The notes below the pieces were generated by a model, which saw only the letters and a program-made list of their open reading frames with translations, had not been told where the DNA came from and made no database searches. Below, piece after piece: positions 1 through 9,647 of a stretch of 64,000 nucleotides of DNA. Positions within the stretch are counted from its first letter, which is position 1; every line of letters starts with the position of its first letter. This stretch comes from Ustilago trichophora. Its lineage: Eukaryota > Basidiomycota > Ustilaginomycetes > Ustilaginales > Ustilaginaceae. The position numbers were made by a program, and so were the translations under genes. The stretch lies in NCBI GenBank assembly GCA_900323505.1, contig OOIN01000035.1, forward strand, positions 1 through 64,000. Reading direction: 5' to 3'.

Positions 1-154
1 CTAACCCTAACCCTAACCCTAACCCTAACCCTAACCCTAACCCTAACCCTAACCCTAACCCTAACCCTAACCCTAACCCTAACCCTAACCCTAACCCTAA
101 CCCTAACCCTAACCCTAACCCTAACCCTAACCCTAACCCTAACCCTAACCCTAA
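1..154. repeat. Telomere repeat array (CCCTAA)n
   Basis: About 25 uninterrupted copies of the hexamer CCCTAA, read 5' to 3' on the plus strand, fill the left edge. This is the C-rich strand of a TTAGGG telomere, so the chromosome end lies to the left. No degenerate copies are seen before the unique sequence begins at 155. The array abuts coding-like sequence directly, with no intervening satellite. Confidence 0.98.
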
Positions 155-1155
155 GGTTGCAACCACACCTTTGCCAACAACAAAGATCCAGTGTGCAATG
201 TCACAGTATGCACCGTCCCAGTCTCCTGGATTGTGGCCAAGGTTACCAATAGCCACCACCGGTTTGCCAGCCCAGTAGCGGTGCCAGCCAAGCTCACAGG
301 CCCATGGAGTGACATTGCCGCTGACCACAGATGGCTGGATGCCAGGCTGAAGAAGTCCAGCTTCTTGCAGGCGCTCTTTGTCCTTTTTGATGAAGGCATT
401 GACCTTGGCCTTGGTAGCGTCATCCAGCTTATCGGCATCCATAGTAGTGGTGAGAATTTGGGGTGGAGGAGTTTGCGCCAGAGATGGATTGCTGACATAG
501 AGATAGCGTCTACTCTGTCCATTTTCATAGAAGAGCTGGACCGGAACAGGGTGAAGATACTTGACGTCTCCATCAGCCTGGCTGCTGTGCTCACGCACAT
601 GAGCATTCATGGAAGAGCGGGCCATGATGCTGTATGAGCACAAGTTGCAGTGCCGTCCTTGGTAGTTGACGTCCAACTCCTTGATGATGGAAACCGGCAG
701 CAGATCCTTGTTGATGGTGACGGTGGCAGGGTGTTCCAGGTCCAGCTGCTCCAACAAATCCTTGAGCACTTTCTTGGAAGATTCAACGATAGTGTGAGCA
801 TGGAATTTCTTGAGGTGAGCAGTCACATCCTTGAAAAAGGGCAAAATTGCAAGACGATGAGTGCAGTCAATGCGGGTGCAGACCAGAATGCGTGGATGGT
901 CGACCAGACGGAGATGGAAGCGGCCAAGCTGAGCGGCAAACTTGGGATCCACCGCAGGAGAACAAGCATCCTGGTTGGCGGGGGGAAGCGCAAGACTGAA
1001 AAGCATAGAGTGTGTCAGCAGAATATTCTGATTGCGGCAAGAGGCTAGCAGAGCTGAACGTACCTCTCAACATCAGTGGTAGAGACAGATTTTGCGGCAG
1101 GAGAGTTGCCAGCATTGACATCAGCACCAAGAGAGCAGGCGGAAAGCTGAGACAT
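2..1155 (-). pseudogene. Telomere-truncated gene for a Cys/His zinc-binding protein (telomere-linked helicase N-terminus type)
   Basis: The start is the ATG at 1155-1153. Exon 1 is 1155-1064. An intron of 68 bases (1063-996) has donor GTACGT and acceptor TTTCAG. Exon 2 opens at 995 and has no stop on the minus strand down to base 2. It gives 311 residues of ordinary protein, then the telomere array reads in frame as about 51 residues of alternating Leu-Gly. Visible motifs are C70-x4-C75 with H91 and H96, and a second finger C147-x2-C150 with H163 and H167. They are followed by a segment VQLFYENGQSRRYLYV and a Trp-rich part near residues 260-305. Paired Cys/His motifs of this kind begin fungal subtelomeric RecQ-type helicases, such as the UTASa elements reported in Ustilago maydis; I infer that family without a search. 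A TATATAT on the minus strand lies near 1270. The helicase part is absent, presumably lost at the chromosome break. Confidence 0.7.
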
Positions 1156-2354
1156 TGTAGCGTGGAATAATTGTGAGGGAAAGATACAAGAAAGAGAGGG
1201 TTGTACGGTGAAGATGTTCTGAGATGGAAAGATGGAGACAGAACAGCGGCAAGGGACTGCAAGATGGCCCATATATATGCACAAAGATCTCAGTCTCACA
1301 CACAGCAGAGTTGTGTAGCGGTACGGTATGCCAAATGTCTTTGCTGTCACAGAGATCCTGAGATTGCTAGATGTAGCAGCTGGAACAAAGCAGAGACAAA
1401 GGATGAGAGTGCCGCTGTGAGCGGTGCCAAACAGAAGCACAGACCTGTAGCACTCTTAGGTGGTACGTGCAGAGCGGCATTGGCAAAGAACAAATTTCTC
1501 ACCTACGCTTTCTTGTTGCTCCTATTGCTGTTAGGCAGAATGTGAGCGACACAGGTGGGAACAAAGCATCCAAATGTGCTGGCCATTGGCGTAAGTGGAC
1601 AGCAGTGTGACAGGAGCGATGCATTCAAAAATACTGTGCAGTGTGGCAACCAAGAATTGTCTAGACTTTAGAAAAAGGCTTAGAATCTGTTGCGGGAAGC
1701 TTGTTGTTGAGGTGGATGGGCAATGCTTTGTGCTGAAAATTGACGCGTGTGAAGACCGTCACAAAGCGTGAATGACACCAAGCATGGGAGCCGGAGGCCG
1801 TTGCCAGACAGCTAACAAAGGGCAGGCAGCATGAACTGTGGGTGCCGCTCCATCGATGCATTTCTAGCTGTTGCCAAGGATGGCAGTACCGGTGGCCTCA
1901 ATTTGATGAGTCGATGACCGCTCTTTGCATTGACCAGTGGCTCTTGACTGGTGACTGCTGAGCGTTGGCCGCTGCTTGACAAACAAGAAAGCGGCAATCA
2001 AAATTTTCACTGCAGTTGCTGTGCGTGTCGCGTCTACTTCCAATTTTGCAATCCATTTCAATGACCCAATTTCTTAGTTGATTTCTGGCATCAACAGACG
2101 TGCTGTTGTTCAAGTGAGATTGATGTGACCAAACAAGAATGCGTGCAGTTTGACAAGATAGTCCCAGACAAAAGGGCTGGAGGAAATTCACAACTTTGTG
2201 CGGCCCATTGGTCTGCACTGCCCCTTGAATAGGTGTTTGCCCTTGTACGCTTGACTCCTATTCATACACAGACTACAGCTTGAAATGTGTACAGACCATT
2301 GGGCTGCTACACCCAAAATGGACAGACTCTCACTGCTGTTGAGCGGCAACAGCT

Positions 2355-2384
2355 GAGCCGTGGTGAGCCGTGGTGAGCCGTGGC
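2355..2384. repeat. Short tandem repeat, 10-base unit GAGCCGTGGT x3
   Basis: Three exact copies of GAGCCGTGGT in a row, followed by looser CTG-rich repeats to about 2430. It lies in non-coding subtelomeric DNA. Confidence 0.85.
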
Positions 2385-2910
2385 TGCTGAGCAGTGGCAG
2401 CTGTGTGCTGGCTGCTGGCTGCTGGGCACTGGGTCAGTGGGTGGACGCAACTGCAATTCCAACAATTTCCAAGAATTTTGACGCGTCTCTTGGATGCTGG
2501 GCCGCTTGCTGAGCCAAGAAAAATTTCAAACCGTTGCGGCACTTGGCCAGTGTGTTTTGCGCTGTCCGCTGGGGTCAGCAGCCAAGGTCGGACACGTCCA
2601 TTTGGCAGAGCGGCCTGGTCCGCTGCCGGCCAACGAGGACCTGCGGCCTAGGGCTAGGGTCCATGGTGTGCTTGATGTGCTTGCTGATGGTGGTGGTGGA
2701 AAGAAGGCCAAGTCTTTTGTTGGCTGAATTGTGTTTACATGTCCTTCACTGGATCGGATCTCGGATCTCGGATTTGGAAATCAGCCACGACGGGTGCGTG
2801 TGCTTGGATCAACACGCAGTTGCTGCCCTTTGTACTCGCCGTCGTCGTCTCCTCCTTGGGTGCCTGCTTATAACCCTACTCCACATGCCGACAGCAGATA
2901 CCTGTACATT

Positions 2911-2934
2911 ACAGTACTGTACTGTACTGTACGA
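2911..2934. repeat. Palindromic TACTG array
   Basis: ACAGTACTG followed by further TACTG units. It contains the perfect 10-base palindrome ACAGTACTGT. Similar arrays recur between genes at 6063, 7336, 17491, 44344 and 55193. Confidence 0.8.
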
Positions 2935-3554
2935 GATTCCCATCTCCATGCCCCGTCACTCAATCAATGCCATCTCATCAATCGCATCCAATCGCCCTTC
3001 GCATCGCCCATGCCATCTGCCTCACGTTCGATCGCCCTTAACGCCCCCACTCTGAAACACAGCACCAAAGCCTTCTGACCAGACCAAAGTGCAAAGGTGA
3101 CAGTATGCTGCAATTGTCAGTGATATAGAGAGCGAGAGAGGAGTAGAAGAAAGAGCCGAAAAAGTAAAGAGTGATGCGGAACAATACAAGAGAGAGAAAA
3201 AATCAATCCATTAAAACAAGTGTACGAAGTTGAAAAAGCCCCAAGCTACGCTAAGCTCGAGACAAGCTTGTGACAGCGCCATGGTTAGTAAACGAGTGTG
3301 GTGGCGCTCCAAGGTCGCAACATCCGAATGTCGAGTCGGTCAGACTCACATCAAGCAAGCAGAGCATCAAAGTGCAACACATGTGCCGAGTCGAGGCCAC
3401 CCGGCCCATCGCTCCATGACAGCGATTTGAGAGCCTGACGTGAGTCCGGTTCGGCGAGCCCCGACAGCGTTCCCCGTCTTGAGGCTGAAAACTTGGCCTC
3501 AACTGTCTGGCAACCTTGGTGACCCGGCTCGTCAAAGGGATGCTGGTCGGTGGC

Positions 3555-4619
3555 TTACAAAATGCCACTGTCCTTAAGCGCGTTGGTGAGGATCGTCTCT
3601 TTGACCGCGGCAAAGACGAGACGAATGTTGCTTGTATCGGTGGCTTGTGTCAAATGTGGGTAGATGCTCAGACGGGCGCGATTTGTCTGTGTAAAGCGCC
3701 AAAGAATGTACTTGGCCGCCTTGTTGATGTCTGGTCCACCGCTGTATTCCGGAAAGTACTTGGAGAGCGGCTGTTTTGGAATCTTTTGCTTGAAAATGTC
3801 GATCTTGTTGAGGAAAAGGATGATCGAGGTGCGCAGAAACCAACGACTGTTGACCACCGACTCAAACAGCACCAGCGACTCGGCCATGCGATTTTGACCG
3901 CTCTCTTCGAGCAGCACTTGGTCGTATTCGCTGAGTGCCACGCAAAAGATGATCGACGTCACTGCCTCGAAGCAGTGGATCCACTTTTTACGCTCGGAAC
4001 GTTGTCCTCCTACATCGAACAAGTGTATTGAGAGCTGGCCCATGTTGAAGCGCGTCTCGCTAATGCCGGTGGTCTTGGAACGAGCGCGAAGCACGTCGTT
4101 CTCGTCTGGGACGTAGTCTGGTTGGCCTATGCGGTTGACGTTGTCAAAGAAGTAGGCTGCGCTGTCCATGAGATAGAATTCGCTGCTGCGCTCCATGATG
4201 GCTGGGATGATGGGATCTTTCCAGAGCGAGTCGACCTTCCTCGCCATGGCGTGATCCAGAGTGGCTCCTGGATCGGCATCGACTCGGTATTGCAGTATGG
4301 CATCGACGTTTTCGCGGTTTTCTGGCATCTCGGGTTCCATTTTGAACTTGCGCAGAGCAAGTACAATGGCCTGTGCCGAATCTACCAAGTTTTTGATGAC
4401 GGTGAGGCGGTATAGCAAGAGCTCGTCCTTGTTGTAGCCGTTTTGATGGATGATTTTCATCTGCTTGACGATGGTTGATTTGCCCGACTCGCCCGAGCCA
4501 AGGAGGAGGATCTTGCATTCTTTCTTGAACTTGCGGCTGTCCTCTTCAATCTGTTTGTCGATGGCAACGCTCCTGTCCTTGGCCTCCTTTTGATCCGTCG
4601 AAGAGAGACAGTTGCCCAT
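3555..4619 (-). CDS. gpa3: Heterotrimeric G-protein alpha subunit, Gpa3 type
   Basis: A 354-residue G-alpha subunit in one exon. All GTPase motifs are present: P-loop GSGESGKST at 41-49, switch I with R178 and TTG at 183-185, DVGGQ at 202-206 with catalytic Q206, NKID at 271-274, and the TQATDT guanine-ring motif at 324-329. The N-terminus MGNCLSS offers Gly2 for myristoylation and Cys4 for palmitoylation, so it should sit at the plasma membrane. The C-terminus is DSGIL, with Ser where pertussis-toxin substrates have Cys. In Ustilago maydis Gpa3 couples the pheromone/nutrient signal to adenylate cyclase and is needed for mating and virulence; that role is carried over by family. The gene points toward the telomere and has a large gene-poor region upstream. 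The symbol rests on overall sequence character, and other fungal class III alphas are similar. Confidence 0.93.
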   Translation of the reverse strand: MGNCLSSTDQKEAKDRSVAIDKQIEEDSRKFKKECKILLLGSGESGKSTIVKQMKIIHQNGYNKDELLLYRLTVIKNLVDSAQAIVLALRKFKMEPEMPENRENVDAILQYRVDADPGATLDHAMARKVDSLWKDPIIPAIMERSSEFYLMDSAAYFFDNVNRIGQPDYVPDENDVLRARSKTTGISETRFNMGQLSIHLFDVGGQRSERKKWIHCFEAVTSIIFCVALSEYDQVLLEESGQNRMAESLVLFESVVNSRWFLRTSIILFLNKIDIFKQKIPKQPLSKYFPEYSGGPDINKAAKYILWRFTQTNRARLSIYPHLTQATDTSNIRLVFAAVKETILTNALKDSGIL

Positions 4620-6018
4620 CTTGTTGTGTTTGGGCCTCGATCGAGCCTCTTAGGGTGTGTTGTGGGGAGAGAGAGATTGGCGCCGGCTAAAGATTGGCAG
4701 AGGATGTAAAAGACAAGGGTCGCGTGGCCTGCCTATAAGAGGGCGAGGGTCGTGATGACAGAGACGGTGGACAGTGACGCGATGCGATCCATCGACGTAC
4801 AGCCAGGATTGCGAGCGCGAAAAAGAGCGTCGGATCTCGTGGGATCCTCGCACGTTGCAGAGTCAGAGCGACGCAAGGACTGCAACAGTGTCGGGATGAG
4901 AGCAACGCTTCTGTTGGTCCAGTCACAGCGGTGTGATGGCAAGAAAAGGCTCGGTGGTGGGAGATGAGCTGCAACGTGACTCGTGGAACGAGAAACGAGG
5001 GGTGTTGTCCTGTTGTTGGTTCCCCAAGCTGCAGGGGTAAGCGATGGTGTAAGAGTCGGAATGGCCGATTGCAGCGCAAGATTGCACTTGCGAAGCAGAT
5101 TCTGCGCTAGGAGCGCTGACGCTTGGCGAGTCAAAGTGAGCTACGGAACGGAACAGCCGAAGACTCAATGAAGCAGCTTTGACAGTATCCAGCAGTATTG
5201 ACGCAGAGTACCCGATGCAAAGAACGAGCCAAGTATCCGCTCCAGAGACCTGAAATAAGTTGGTGAGCAGCGAAGCGATTCGTTTGGAACGTCGGATCGA
5301 GATGATGACGAAGGGTGCGTCTTGTTGATGATGGCTGGCGGAATGGAATGGAATGTGTCGTTGAGTTGCTATCGTTGGACTGCTATATCCAGCAAGGCCT
5401 TGGCGCACCTCTTGTCGCTCGTGGTAAGATTGTCGATGGGACGGTAGGCGAAGGTAGAATGTCGTCTGCTTTGGTTGTCGACGGTCGTCTCCAGTTGTCA
5501 AAAGCCAGAGCGAAGATGTTGGTTTGGCGTTGCTGGGTGATCCAACGTAGCAAAAAGCAACGAGGTTGGCAGCGGCGGTTAGGAGGTGACGAGCCGAGTT
5601 GCTCGAAAATAGCTGCTGGGGGTCGAGGTCCAAGCGGGGAAGGCGACGACAGATGAGAATTGAGGTGGTAGCAGGAACGAATGATTAAGATGAAAGTCCA
5701 CGCTCAAAGACGGGGATAGAGTGTGAAGGGGGGACGAGTGAAGTAAGAGGTGAGGAAGCTGCGACGACGGATGGAGATCTCGTTCTTGTCAATAAAATTG
5801 AAAATTGGCAATTGGCTGTCAGACCAAAATCTGACGGAAACACACGAGTCTCACCCTCTTTCTCGCCCGGCGACTAGACAAGCCTGACGACCGAAGAGGC
5901 TATCAAGCACCCAAATTATTCAAATTTTGGCCGAGGTGCGACTGCTTGTGTACTGCACTGCTTGTTGCAGATGAGCTTCTGCAGTAAGGAGAGAACGCGG
6001 CGTTGAGAATAAAATGAT

Positions 6019-6041
6019 TGTGAGTGTGTGTGTGTGTGTGT
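6019..6041. repeat. (TG)n microsatellite
   Basis: An alternating TG tract, followed by imperfect TATG repeats and a TACTG pair to 6076. A second TG tract with GGGT units lies at about 6095-6130. Confidence 0.85.
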
Positions 6042-7335
6042 AGGCGTATGTGTATGCGTATGTGTACTGTACTGTATATGCGTGCTTGGGCTTGTGTGAT
6101 TGTGTTGTGTGTGTGTGTGGGTGGGTGGGTTTGTGTCTGCAGGCTGTGGAGTGAAATCTTGGATAAAAAGGGTGAGCGACAGAGCAATGTTGCAGGAATA
6201 AAAAGAAAGAAAGAAAGGGCTGACCTTAGGCGAGCCTTCTTTTGCTCGTCCTGTGCGGTCTGGTCCACTGAGGCCAAACAAACTAATTTGTCCTTTTGGT
6301 GCTCCTCGTCCTACAGTACCGCTGGTGTGTCTTAGACTCTGAAAATTGCGGCTGACTCTTGACTTGGGCTTGGCTTCTTTGTTGTTGGAATTGGATGTTT
6401 AGATTCAAATATTAGATTTTAGTTTTATTTCTATTTCGTTTTGGCTGTTGGGGAAATGAATTTTTAGAGTGAATAGCCGCTTATGCAGCACAGTCAGAGA
6501 GAAATCTACACTGTTTGGTTTTTGGCCTCTGGCCTCAGACATCGAATCTAGATTGACATGGGCTTTGCTGACCCTCAAGTCGACAGCCGCCATAAACAGC
6601 CTTTCGACTCTCCGCTCCTCATCCTTTCTCTCCCTCTCTCCAACACTTTTGCCTTTGTGCAAGGTGTGGTGCGTGAAATATGTCGTGTGTTTTCTTTTTT
6701 AAATGTTTATTTGTTTCCGAATCCGCATTTTCCACTTTCTCTCTCTGCCTCACAGTACAATGTGGCTCCAACTTCCGTCCATCTCATCTGTCGCTGCATC
6801 TTCATCGCTCTTCGCTTCTCCGTATCACTTCCAACGGAATGTCGTACTTCATATGAGCGAGACATCATGTCAATCCAAAGTTCAGTACAGCATGAACTGT
6901 ATGTACAGTATGCAGCCCTGGTACAGTTTTGGGCGAAAGCGACTCATAAGCATCAACGACGTCGAGACAAGCAGAGTGGGCGTTGATCTCGATCCAACCG
7001 ACGGAGAAGTCTGACGGTCGTTCCATGTGTCATGAACTAGGGATGAAGCCGCCCAATTGTGTGATTCGCATCCGCATCGGTGGCTCCTCCATTTCACAGC
7101 CATCTATTGTCTTCTCGTATCTTGTATACCTTTTCGCCCTTTGCGACGTTCCCATGCTCCAGCCAGTCTATCGGCAGTCACCAGCTGCCTGCATTAGCCG
7201 CCCGGTGATCTTTGTGATGCGGTTTCTTGGCTTCCTGCTCCCATTGTTTTAGCAACAAGTGGCGCCGAATCGATTTAACCCGCTCCACAGCCTTCTGCCA
7301 TAGCTCCAATAAGACGATCCAAAATCCTCGCCATG

Positions 7336-7350
7336 GCTGTACAGTACAGC
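7336..7350. repeat. GTAC-centred palindrome
   Basis: Arms GCTGTAC and GTACAGC flank a single A, giving a perfect 15-base inverted repeat. It belongs to the same dispersed family as the arrays at 2911 and 44344. Confidence 0.75.
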
Positions 7351-7898
7351 ACTGCAGTCCTAGTTCTTGGCTCTGGTCTGCTACCATTACACCACGGGTC
7401 GCAATCGACGGCGTTAGATCTACTGCCAAATCTCATACGATTACGAGATGCTCCACCTTTGCCCACCTTGATGCCCAAGCCTGACTTATCGCAAAGGTGG
7501 GAGAGCCAATCCTGATCGTCTCGCTATCACGATTCCGGTGCGATCGATTCCCACTTCATCTCGCCTATCCGCTATACCTTCATTGCTACCCTCTGACGGG
7601 ACTGGGACCCCACAGCACGTCTTTGCACGTTGTACTTCAGCCCAGCATCTCTCCCATCTTTGTGTGCCTCAGTAGTAAAAACACGCACCGTGTCAATCCC
7701 GTTGCTGGCGAAATGTGCTGGCCAAGACAGGATGGCAGAGAACCTATCCTTACCCCATGGCGAGCGCATGCTGTAGGGACAACCAATCATCAGAGCGAGG
7801 ACCTGCAACCAGTGTTCGCCTAGAGGCGGCCTTTGCTCCTATATGCGCCCTTGCTCAAGAGCTAGGCGAGGCGCGCCGAGGAAGATGAAACCTAAGAA

Positions 7899-8225
7899 AT
7901 GTGTCTCGCAGTGCAAAGAGCCCACTTGCCGTCAAGGTACATCACACTTCGCTTCCGTTCTCGGGACACCCTTTTTGCCACTATCGGTCACCTCCATACC
8001 GGTACTCGTGCCGCTTCTAGGCTATTTGATGCAGCTTCAACCGAGCCTGGAAAAACAACCACCCGAGCCCACTCCGCTTTTGTCCCCTCTCCCAGCTCCT
8101 CTCCTGGAGAGCCAGAAGCCGAGACAACCCCACCAGCCAGCGTTGACATCGAAAACCAGCCGGATCAAATTAGTCTACGAGATTATGCGCGAAAACGTCG
8201 CCAACAATCTGGCAGGCAACCTTGA
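7899..8225 (+). pseudogene. Possible remnant of a coding region, unknown product
   Basis: An open frame of about 108 codons whose last two thirds look like a Pro/Ser/Glu-rich segment ending in a basic stretch (DYARKRRQQSGRQP). A different frame stays open to 8385 over the following sequence, as if the original gene had been frame-shifted. No domain is recognised and no clear signal sequence is seen. It lies in the decayed region between gpa3 and the WD40 gene. It could equally be chance; I keep it only because the residue pattern is more protein-like than that of its surroundings. Confidence 0.22.
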
Positions 8226-9027
8226 CAATGCCCTGTGGGACGTTCTTTGTACAGAGAGAAATGAAGCGTTGCAAGATGCCAGAGTGTATGGCTGCGGTAT
8301 GAGTGCAAGACCAGAAGGTTCCCATCGCGGCGAGGCGAGCCAATGCTGGACCGATTTCCGCGGTATCACAACAGCATTTGCATAACAGCATTTGCATCGT
8401 GGCACCACTGGAAACATAATGCTTTCTTGACAAACAAGTGACGACGGTCTTGCCATGGTACTCACGCCGCAATGGTCGAGTCTACTGCAGTGCGAAACGG
8501 ACCAAGAGCCGAACAAAGGGTTGTCTCAGGAACACTAGGAGTCTGGGCACAACTGTCATTTCAATTCGGTATCCACAACTCCTACCAGGCCAGAGCCTTG
8601 TCAGTCAACAAGAGCAAGGGTCTCATCGTTCCTGGTTTTGGCTCAACGAGCCGGAGCCGAATCGGGACAGCGACTCCCTCCTGCAAGGTGCTGCAACGGC
8701 ATCTGAGCGCTGCACACACATGTCTCTTCTTGACCATGACAGCAGGGCTAGGCAGTACAGCACCAGCGATGCTTTTTTTTTTTCTCTCTCTTTTCCTTTT
8801 TCTTCGTGTTGAGCGGAGCATCAAAACACGCGGAGTTGCAAAAAGCCGACAACAGGGAAGACCGAAGTTGCACAGATCGCTGCAGCAAGGGTTGGGCCAC
8901 ATTTGGAAGGAAATGGCCAAACGTCGACGACGATCAGGGAGCATCCTCAACACCGCCAGCCGCATGCTCACTTCCACGCTGCTTCGGCGGAAATGCACAT
9001 TCGCTTTCGTGGAGGACGACCTTTTGA

Positions 9028-9452
9028 AGCTTGCCGTGTGTTTGCGATCCTGAGAGCTTGAATTGCTTCCAGCGGCTTCAGTTTCGACAGCACGACTACC
9101 ACCACTACCTCCTTGTCACCAAACAGGCAGACAAAGGACAGCTTGTACACTTTGTCGCGACACGTCCGAATGACCACGTCCAAATCCTGACGTACAGCGA
9201 ACAAGCTTATCATGCCTTTCATCGCGTACTGCATGTCTCGCACGACTCATTCCCCGACGCAGAGCTCTTCAATTGACACACGACATCCCTCAAAGAGATG
9301 CAAGGCTTCCGATCTGATTTCCAAGTGACGCGATATGGAGCTCTTGCGAAGAAACCAACTCCGCTTCGCCGACAACCCAAGAAATTGCCGCCCCTTCTGG
9401 CATCTCCAGAACGCCGGCGGGAGATGAAGAGGCGTCAAGCACACTTGAGCTG
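9028..9452 (+). pseudogene. Decayed gene fragment with an in-frame stop, unknown family
   Basis: On the plus strand one frame runs from 9028 to the stop at 9450-9452, broken only by a TGA at 9274-9276. Both halves use mainly C- or G-ending codons (GAC, CAC, TTC, GTC, CTC), as in the real genes here. The first half reads as a compact domain (for example LVHFVATRPNDHVQIL, then AYHAFHRVLHVSHDSFPD). The second half is basic and Pro-rich. Directly upstream another frame is open from an ATG at 8993, suggesting an additional frameshift near 9025-9055. I do not recognise the family; a lost secreted or smut-specific protein is possible. It ends about 200 bases from the 3' end of the convergent WD40 gene. 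Confidence 0.4.
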
Positions 9453-9647
9453 AGTGACAGACCGTGCTTGTATCGACGATGGTCAAATCAAGCTTGTCTA
9501 GACCTTGAGGCCCTTGCAGGCGTCTAGACCCCTGGAACCACACTTGTGAAGGCGGTGGGAGGGATGTTCGATATCAGCAGCTGTTGACTGCATGCATATG
9601 TTCCTACATGGTGTAAATCTGATGACGATGAGCTACTCTGCTGATGC

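Larger units (their letters stand above)
1156..3554. other. Subtelomeric intergenic region without a supported gene
   Basis: Only short open frames on both strands, without recognisable domains and without the C-ending codon pattern of neighbouring genes. The part from 1156 to about 1400 should hold the promoter of the truncated gene. The segment 2340-2420 is a Gln/Trp-like simple repeat, and a TACTG array lies at 2911-2934. The stretch 3080-3250 is purine-rich. The rest up to 3554 is downstream sequence of the G-alpha gene. Confidence 0.6.
4620..7898. other. Large gene-poor region upstream of gpa3
   Basis: No open frame here has a domain, a convincing start or smut-like codon use. The part nearest 4620 is expected to contain the gpa3 promoter and leader. 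It holds TG/CA simple repeats (6019-6041 and about 6095-6130) and several GTAC-rich elements (6063-6076, 6881-6930, 7336-7350). A 236-codon open frame on the minus strand near 4923-5633 looks like chance. Confidence 0.5.

Noticed and set aside
4923..5633. 236-codon open frame on the minus strand upstream of gpa3
   Set aside because: No domain, poor codon bias and mixed low-complexity content; better explained as leader or promoter sequence.
1805..8525. ACAAAGGG motifs near 1813 and 8512 resembling the Ustilago pheromone response element
   Set aside because: Neither has the full ACAAAGGGA and neither is placed at the gpa3 promoter.
8968..9243. Minus-strand frame of 91 codons over the pseudogene
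   Set aside because: It is the reverse of the plus-strand frame, which has the smut-like C-ending codons; kept only the plus strand.
1..9600. Telomeric retrotransposon or other mobile element
   Set aside because: No reverse transcriptase, transposase, integrase or terminal repeats were seen on either strand.
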